Positions 61,006 to 64,000 of a stretch of DNA of 64,000 nucleotides are shown here, piece after piece. The stretch lies in the NCBI GenBank assembly GCA_022511445.1, contig JAFLVE010000011.1, forward strand, positions 1 through 64,000, in the 5' to 3' direction. The position numbers and the translations under genes are program-made. The stretch's first letter is position 1. Each line of letters starts with the position of its first letter. Under the pieces are notes generated by a model. It worked only from the letters and a program-made list of their open reading frames with translations. It ran no database searches and was not told where the DNA came from. This DNA comes from Clostridiales bacterium. Lineage in GTDB: Bacteria; Bacillota; Clostridia; Christensenellales; Pumilibacteraceae.

Positions 61006-61033
61006 TAAACGAGATACGATTTAAGAGGACAAT

Positions 61034-62683
61034 ATGCTTGATTTTAAGAAGATAATTTACGACGAGGCGGTTAAGGCGCTTGACGGGCTCGAGATAACCG
61101 ACGTAGCGCCGAGCGACGCGTTTTGCGACTACTGCGTTCCGTGCTTTAAGTTTGCAAAGCTTTTGCGTAAAGCGCCCAAGATTATTGCCGAGGAAGCGGC
61201 AAGCAGAATTAAAATCGACGGAATAAAAACGGAGGCGCTTAACGGCTACCTTAACTTCACGATAGAGCGCGACACGCTTACAAAGCTGTTGTTTTCCACT
61301 GTGCTCGGCGCCGATAAGCCGCTCAAGGGCAAGACGGTGTGTATCGATTACTCGTCCGTAAATATCGCAAAGCCGTTCCATATCGGGCATTTGATGACGA
61401 CCGTCATAGGCGGCTCGCTGTACAAAATGTACGCCGCGCTCGGCGCAAAGGCGGTTGGTATAAACCACCTCGGCGATTGGGGCACGCAGTTCGGCGGGCT
61501 TATTTCCGCGTTCCGCAAATGGGGAAGCGAGGAAAGACTTAACGCGCGCGGGCTTGACGAGCTCCTCGAGCTTTACGTTAAGTTTCACGCCGAGGAGAAA
61601 AACGACCCGTCGCTTAAGGACGAGGCGCGCGGCTGGTCCAAAAAGATAGAGTCCGGCGATCCTTACGCCGTGGGGCTTTTCGAAAAGTTTAAGGCAATCA
61701 CGCTCGAGCAAGCCAAAAAGGTTTACCGTCGGCTTAATATAGAGTTCGACAGCTATCTCGGCGAAAGCTTTTACGTCGACAAGGTTGGCGGCGTAGAGGA
61801 TAAACTAAAAACGAAAAACCTTCTCGAAACGAGCGACGGCGCGGAGATAGTTACGGTAGGCGAGGATATGCCGCCCGCTATCATACGGCGCAGCGACGGC
61901 GCGTCGCTGTACGTAGCGCGCGACCTTGCCGCCGCGTACTACCGTCACGAAACCTACAACTTCGATAAATGCCTGTATGTTGTGGCGTCGCACCAGGCGC
62001 TGCACTTTAAGCAGTTTTTTAAGGTGCTCGAGCTTCTCGGCGAGCCGTGGGCAAAGGACATGGTGCACGTAAGCTACGGCATGGTATCAGTCGAGGGCGC
62101 GGCGCTTTCCACCCGCGAGGGCAACGTTCTGTTCTTAAACGACGTGCTCGATTCGGCGGTAAGTAAGGCGGCGGGTATAATCGAGGAGCGCAATCCCTCG
62201 CTCGAGGGTAAGGAAAAGGTGTCCGAAAGCGTGGGCGTCGGCGCGGTCGTTTTCGGCGCGCTGTACGACGGCAGGCTAAAGGATAAGAATTTCTCGCTGG
62301 AAGCGGCGCTCAACTTCGACGGCGAAACGGGGCCGTACGTTCAGTACACGCACGCGCGCTGCCGTTCCGTGCTCTCTAAGGCAGGAAAGTTTAACCGCAA
62401 AGTGGACGTGAAACATCTTTCTGACGACGCCGCGTACGAGACGGTAAAGCTCCTTTACGACTTCGATTCGGTCGTGTATAACGCCGCAACCAAGTACGAG
62501 CCGTCCGTGGTTTCGAGGCGGCTTGTTAAAATCTGCCAGGCGTTTAACAGGTTTTATAACGCGGACAGAATCATGTGCGGCGGGGAAGTGCAGGACGCAC
62601 GTCTCGCGCTTACCGAAAAGGTCGCGGACACGCTTAAGTACGGCTTGTCCTTGCTCCTTCTCGACGCACCCGAAAGAATGTGA
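61034..62683 (+). CDS. argS: Arginyl-tRNA synthetase
   Basis: This 549-residue class I synthetase carries the HIGH motif at 116-119 in NIAKPFHIGHL, then NHLGDWGTQFG, and the GMVSVEGAALSTREGN stretch replacing KMSKS, as in ArgS. The C-terminal DALR anticodon domain ends in LLLLDAPERM. It charges tRNA(Arg). An AGAGGA ribosome site lies six bases before the ATG. No T-box is present upstream. Confidence 0.95.
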   Translation: MLDFKKIIYDEAVKALDGLEITDVAPSDAFCDYCVPCFKFAKLLRKAPKIIAEEAASRIKIDGIKTEALNGYLNFTIERDTLTKLLFSTVLGADKPLKGKTVCIDYSSVNIAKPFHIGHLMTTVIGGSLYKMYAALGAKAVGINHLGDWGTQFGGLISAFRKWGSEERLNARGLDELLELYVKFHAEEKNDPSLKDEARGWSKKIESGDPYAVGLFEKFKAITLEQAKKVYRRLNIEFDSYLGESFYVDKVGGVEDKLKTKNLLETSDGAEIVTVGEDMPPAIIRRSDGASLYVARDLAAAYYRHETYNFDKCLYVVASHQALHFKQFFKVLELLGEPWAKDMVHVSYGMVSVEGAALSTREGNVLFLNDVLDSAVSKAAGIIEERNPSLEGKEKVSESVGVGAVVFGALYDGRLKDKNFSLEAALNFDGETGPYVQYTHARCRSVLSKAGKFNRKVDVKHLSDDAAYETVKLLYDFDSVVYNAATKYEPSVVSRRLVKICQAFNRFYNADRIMCGGEVQDARLALTEKVADTLKYGLSLLLLDAPERM

Positions 62684-62730
62684 TTGTTGCTTAGATAAGA
62701 GATAAAAGATAAGTTTAGACGATTTTAAAG

Positions 62731-62754
62731 TCCCCGCTATGCGGGGATTTTTTA
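62731..62754 (+). terminator. Terminator of argS
   Basis: TCCCCGC (62731-62737) pairs with GCGGGGA around TAT, followed by TTTTTT. Confidence 0.9.
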
Positions 62755-62755
62755 C

Positions 62756-62865
62756 AGAGATGAGATTCTTCGGCGAAGCCTCAGAATGACAAAAAAGGGA
62801 ATAAGTAAGAGACAAACATTTTTTGTCATTCTGAACAAGCGCGAAGCGCGCCGTGAAGAATCTCT
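62756..62865. repeat. Imperfect palindromic element with CAGAATGACA ends
   Basis: Left arm 62756-62796 and right arm 62819-62865 share AGAGAT..ATTCTTC and TCAGAATGACAAAAAA as inverted sequences around a 22-base loop. This type of TGTCATTCTGA..GAAGAATCT element is scattered in many bacterial genomes and is probably a non-coding mobile or MITE-like repeat. A GCCGC/GCGGC hairpin follows at 62874-62886. Confidence 0.75.
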
Positions 62866-62936
62866 ACCTTAATGCCGCGAAGCGGCTTATTATTAATTTT
62901 AAATTATTCGATTTTATCTTAGCAACGAAGTCGGCG

Positions 62937-63116
62937 CTAAAACGTGTAGCCTTCGTCTCTGCCGCAGTTATTCCGCGAGTCGCCGTCCCCGAAAAGATTG
63001 CCGTTACGCGACTGCATCATTAGGAACATAATAAGTATTTGGTTTATATCCTCGGTACCGTTCGACTCCGTAAGCAGCAGAATAAGCATAAGTATCGAAA
63101 AAATATCTTCACGCAT
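62937..63116 (-). CDS. Small hypothetical protein of 59 residues
   Basis: This short gene has an ideal GGAGG ribosome site seven bases before its ATG (63116) and ends at TAG (62937). The product begins MREDIFSILMLILLLTES, a hydrophobic helix, and ends in a polar Gly/Asn/Asp/Arg-rich tail (GDGDSRNNCGRDEGYTF). I do not recognise it. Strength of the ribosome site supports expression. It is divergent from the ArsR gene. Confidence 0.65.
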   Translation of the reverse strand: MREDIFSILMLILLLTESNGTEDINQILIMFLMMQSRNGNLFGDGDSRNNCGRDEGYTF

Positions 63117-63274
63117 GGCACGTCCTCCGATATGTTGTTATATATGCGGTCTGCGTTTTTTGCGTTACTTTTTTTACTGCGGGATGAGTAAAAGAAAAAA
63201 AGAGTGTAACCCAATCGTTTTAAAAAATTCGACAAATTTTTTAAGACGGCGTAAAAAAAGCGGATTTTTCGGCA

Positions 63275-63303
63275 TTGACACACACTTTTATATATGTTAA
63301 ACT
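63275..63303 (+). promoter_or_regulatory. Promoter of the ArsR-type gene, near-leaderless
   Basis: TTGACA (63275-63280) and TAAACT (63298-63303) are 17 bp apart. The ATG at 63312 is eight bases after the -10 box, leaving at most about two bases of leader. Confidence 0.62.
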
Positions 63304-63311
63304 ATGCATAT

Positions 63312-63662
63312 ATGAACACGATGCTTCTTGACGCCGTAACCGCCGGCGAAATCACGGCGCAGCTGCCGAGCGAAACCGCATTAAACTGCTTATCCGATTA
63401 TTTTTCGGCGCTTGCGGACGTTACGCGGCTGAAAATTTTATCGGCGCTGTCGGTGTCTACGCTTTGCGTGACCGATATTTCGGCGCTGACTGGAATAAAC
63501 CAGACTACTGTGTCGCACCAGCTCCGCCACTTAAAATCGGTGCGGCTCGTAAAGTCTACGCGTCAAGGCAAGGTCATGTTCTACTCACTCGGAGATAAAG
63601 GATTTTCGACTATCATGGGGTGCGCCGTCACGTCGGTATTCGAAAGGGAGAGCTTATGGTAA
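63312..63662 (+). CDS. ArsR-family transcriptional regulator
   Basis: This 116-residue winged-helix repressor has a core SDYFSALADVTRLKILSAL, then the recognition helix LTGINQTTVSHQLRHLKSV and a wing RQGKVMFYSLGD. The ATG at 63312 is preferred over 63294, which lies inside the promoter. A Cys in TLCVTDI could bind metal as in ArsR/SmtB proteins, but other Cys ligands are scarce. Its stop overlaps the ung start by seven bases. Confidence 0.86.
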   Translation: MNTMLLDAVTAGEITAQLPSETALNCLSDYFSALADVTRLKILSALSVSTLCVTDISALTGINQTTVSHQLRHLKSVRLVKSTRQGKVMFYSLGDKGFSTIMGCAVTSVFERESLW

Positions 63663-64000
63663 TAACCGAAAAATGGGACGAGGTTTTGTCCGAAGAATAC
63701 AAAAAGCCGTATTTCTCCAAGCTTATGGAGGAGGTCGAACGCGAGTATGCGCATTACACGGTGTACCCGCCGCGCGAATGCGTTTTCGCGGCGTTAAGGC
63801 TTGTGGACTACGACAAGGTGCGAGTTGTCATTCTCGGTCAGGATCCATACCACGGCGCAGGTCAGGCAAACGGGCTCGCCTTTGCCGTAAACAACGGGAT
63901 AACTCCGCCCCCGTCGCTCGTCAATATTTTTAACGAGCTTCGCTCCGACCTCGGCGTTAACGTGTCGGACGACACCTCGCTTATTGGCTGGGCAAATCAA
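63656..64000 (+). CDS. ung: Uracil-DNA glycosylase (partial, runs off the window)
   Basis: The first 115 residues of this enzyme are visible and the frame is open to the last base. The catalytic motif GQDPYHG lies at 61-67, followed by GLAFAV and PPPSLVNIF, both diagnostic of Ung. It removes uracil from DNA. The ATG overlaps the ArsR stop, and GGGAGAG lies five bases upstream. The C-terminus is outside the window. Confidence 0.93.
   Translation, partial: MVITEKWDEVLSEEYKKPYFSKLMEEVEREYAHYTVYPPRECVFAALRLVDYDKVRVVILGQDPYHGAGQANGLAFAVNNGITPPPSLVNIFNELRSDLGVNVSDDTSLIGWANQ

Overview
The window is dense, mostly co-oriented bacterial chromosome. It encodes SpoIIR, SleB and YpeB at one end and SpoVG further along, plus LexA/YolD-type SOS genes, YugP, YycJ-like, RlmH and SecG proteins. 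This points to an endospore-forming Clostridia-type Firmicute. The GCG/GAC-rich codon use and the many gut-type genes (rubrerythrin, Fe-S aldo/keto reductases, BspA-type leucine-rich repeats) fit an uncultivated anaerobic gut lineage; a Christensenellales-like lineage is possible, but I cannot prove a taxon from sequence alone. Nearly all recognisable promoters are sigma-A type with exactly 17 bp between the -35 and -10 boxes.

Layout. 1-2.9 kb: sporulation/germination genes (spoIIR, sleB, ypeB). 2.9-8.4 kb: a CorA transporter behind a short leader ORF and two competing hairpins, a nitroreductase, a large acidic membrane protein, a ROK glucokinase and rubrerythrin. 8.4-12.5 kb: a redox operon (two Fe-S aldo/keto reductases, an ECF S-component-like membrane protein, a DUF1893 protein, a flavodoxin-like protein). 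12.6-17.9 kb: a polyamine regulator gene interrupted by an in-frame TAG, then potABCD. 18-25.5 kb: mnmG, an acyltransferase-like membrane protein, an acyl-CoA-ligase-like enzyme, an MBL hydrolase, gluQ and small ORFs. 25.6-27.7 kb: a SLOG domain fused to SLATT-like membrane segments (predicted conflict/signalling effector). 28-34 kb: CDF transporter, mnmA, YugP-type protease, Myb-like protein, NUDIX, asparaginase. 34-39.7 kb: a 1913-residue membrane-anchored repeat protein. 40 kb: initiator tRNA-Met, then a lexA-like / Y-family polymerase / yolD SOS cassette and a leucine-rich-repeat protein. 43.7-46.4 kb (minus): M29 aminopeptidase and a two-subunit fumarase. 46.4-51.5 kb: YycJ-like MBL protein, two CPBP proteases, rlmH, M14 carboxypeptidase, tadA. 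51.6-55.2 kb: a tandem-TIR/TPR protein facing two zinc-ribbon/DUF4190 proteins. 55.3-64 kb: murC, spoVG, secG, rnr, ychF, argS, an ArsR regulator and the start of ung.

How the genes connect. Translation and RNA maintenance is a strong theme (mnmG, mnmA, gluQ, tadA, rlmH, rnr, argS, tRNA-fMet, ychF). Membrane/cell-wall and spore functions form a second theme (spoIIR, sleB/ypeB, murC, secG, CPBP proteases, M14 peptidase).

Most noteworthy: (i) at least five genes whose ATG lies exactly six bases after a TATAAT -10 box, which implies leaderless mRNAs, two of them in a back-to-back pair; (ii) the SLOG-SLATT and tandem-TIR/TPR proteins as immunity-type candidates; (iii) a corA leader reminiscent of leader-peptide control; (iv) a nonsense codon splitting the polyamine regulator; (v) an initiator tRNA with an extra T-stem base whose 3' end lies inside a 25-bp perfect palindrome.
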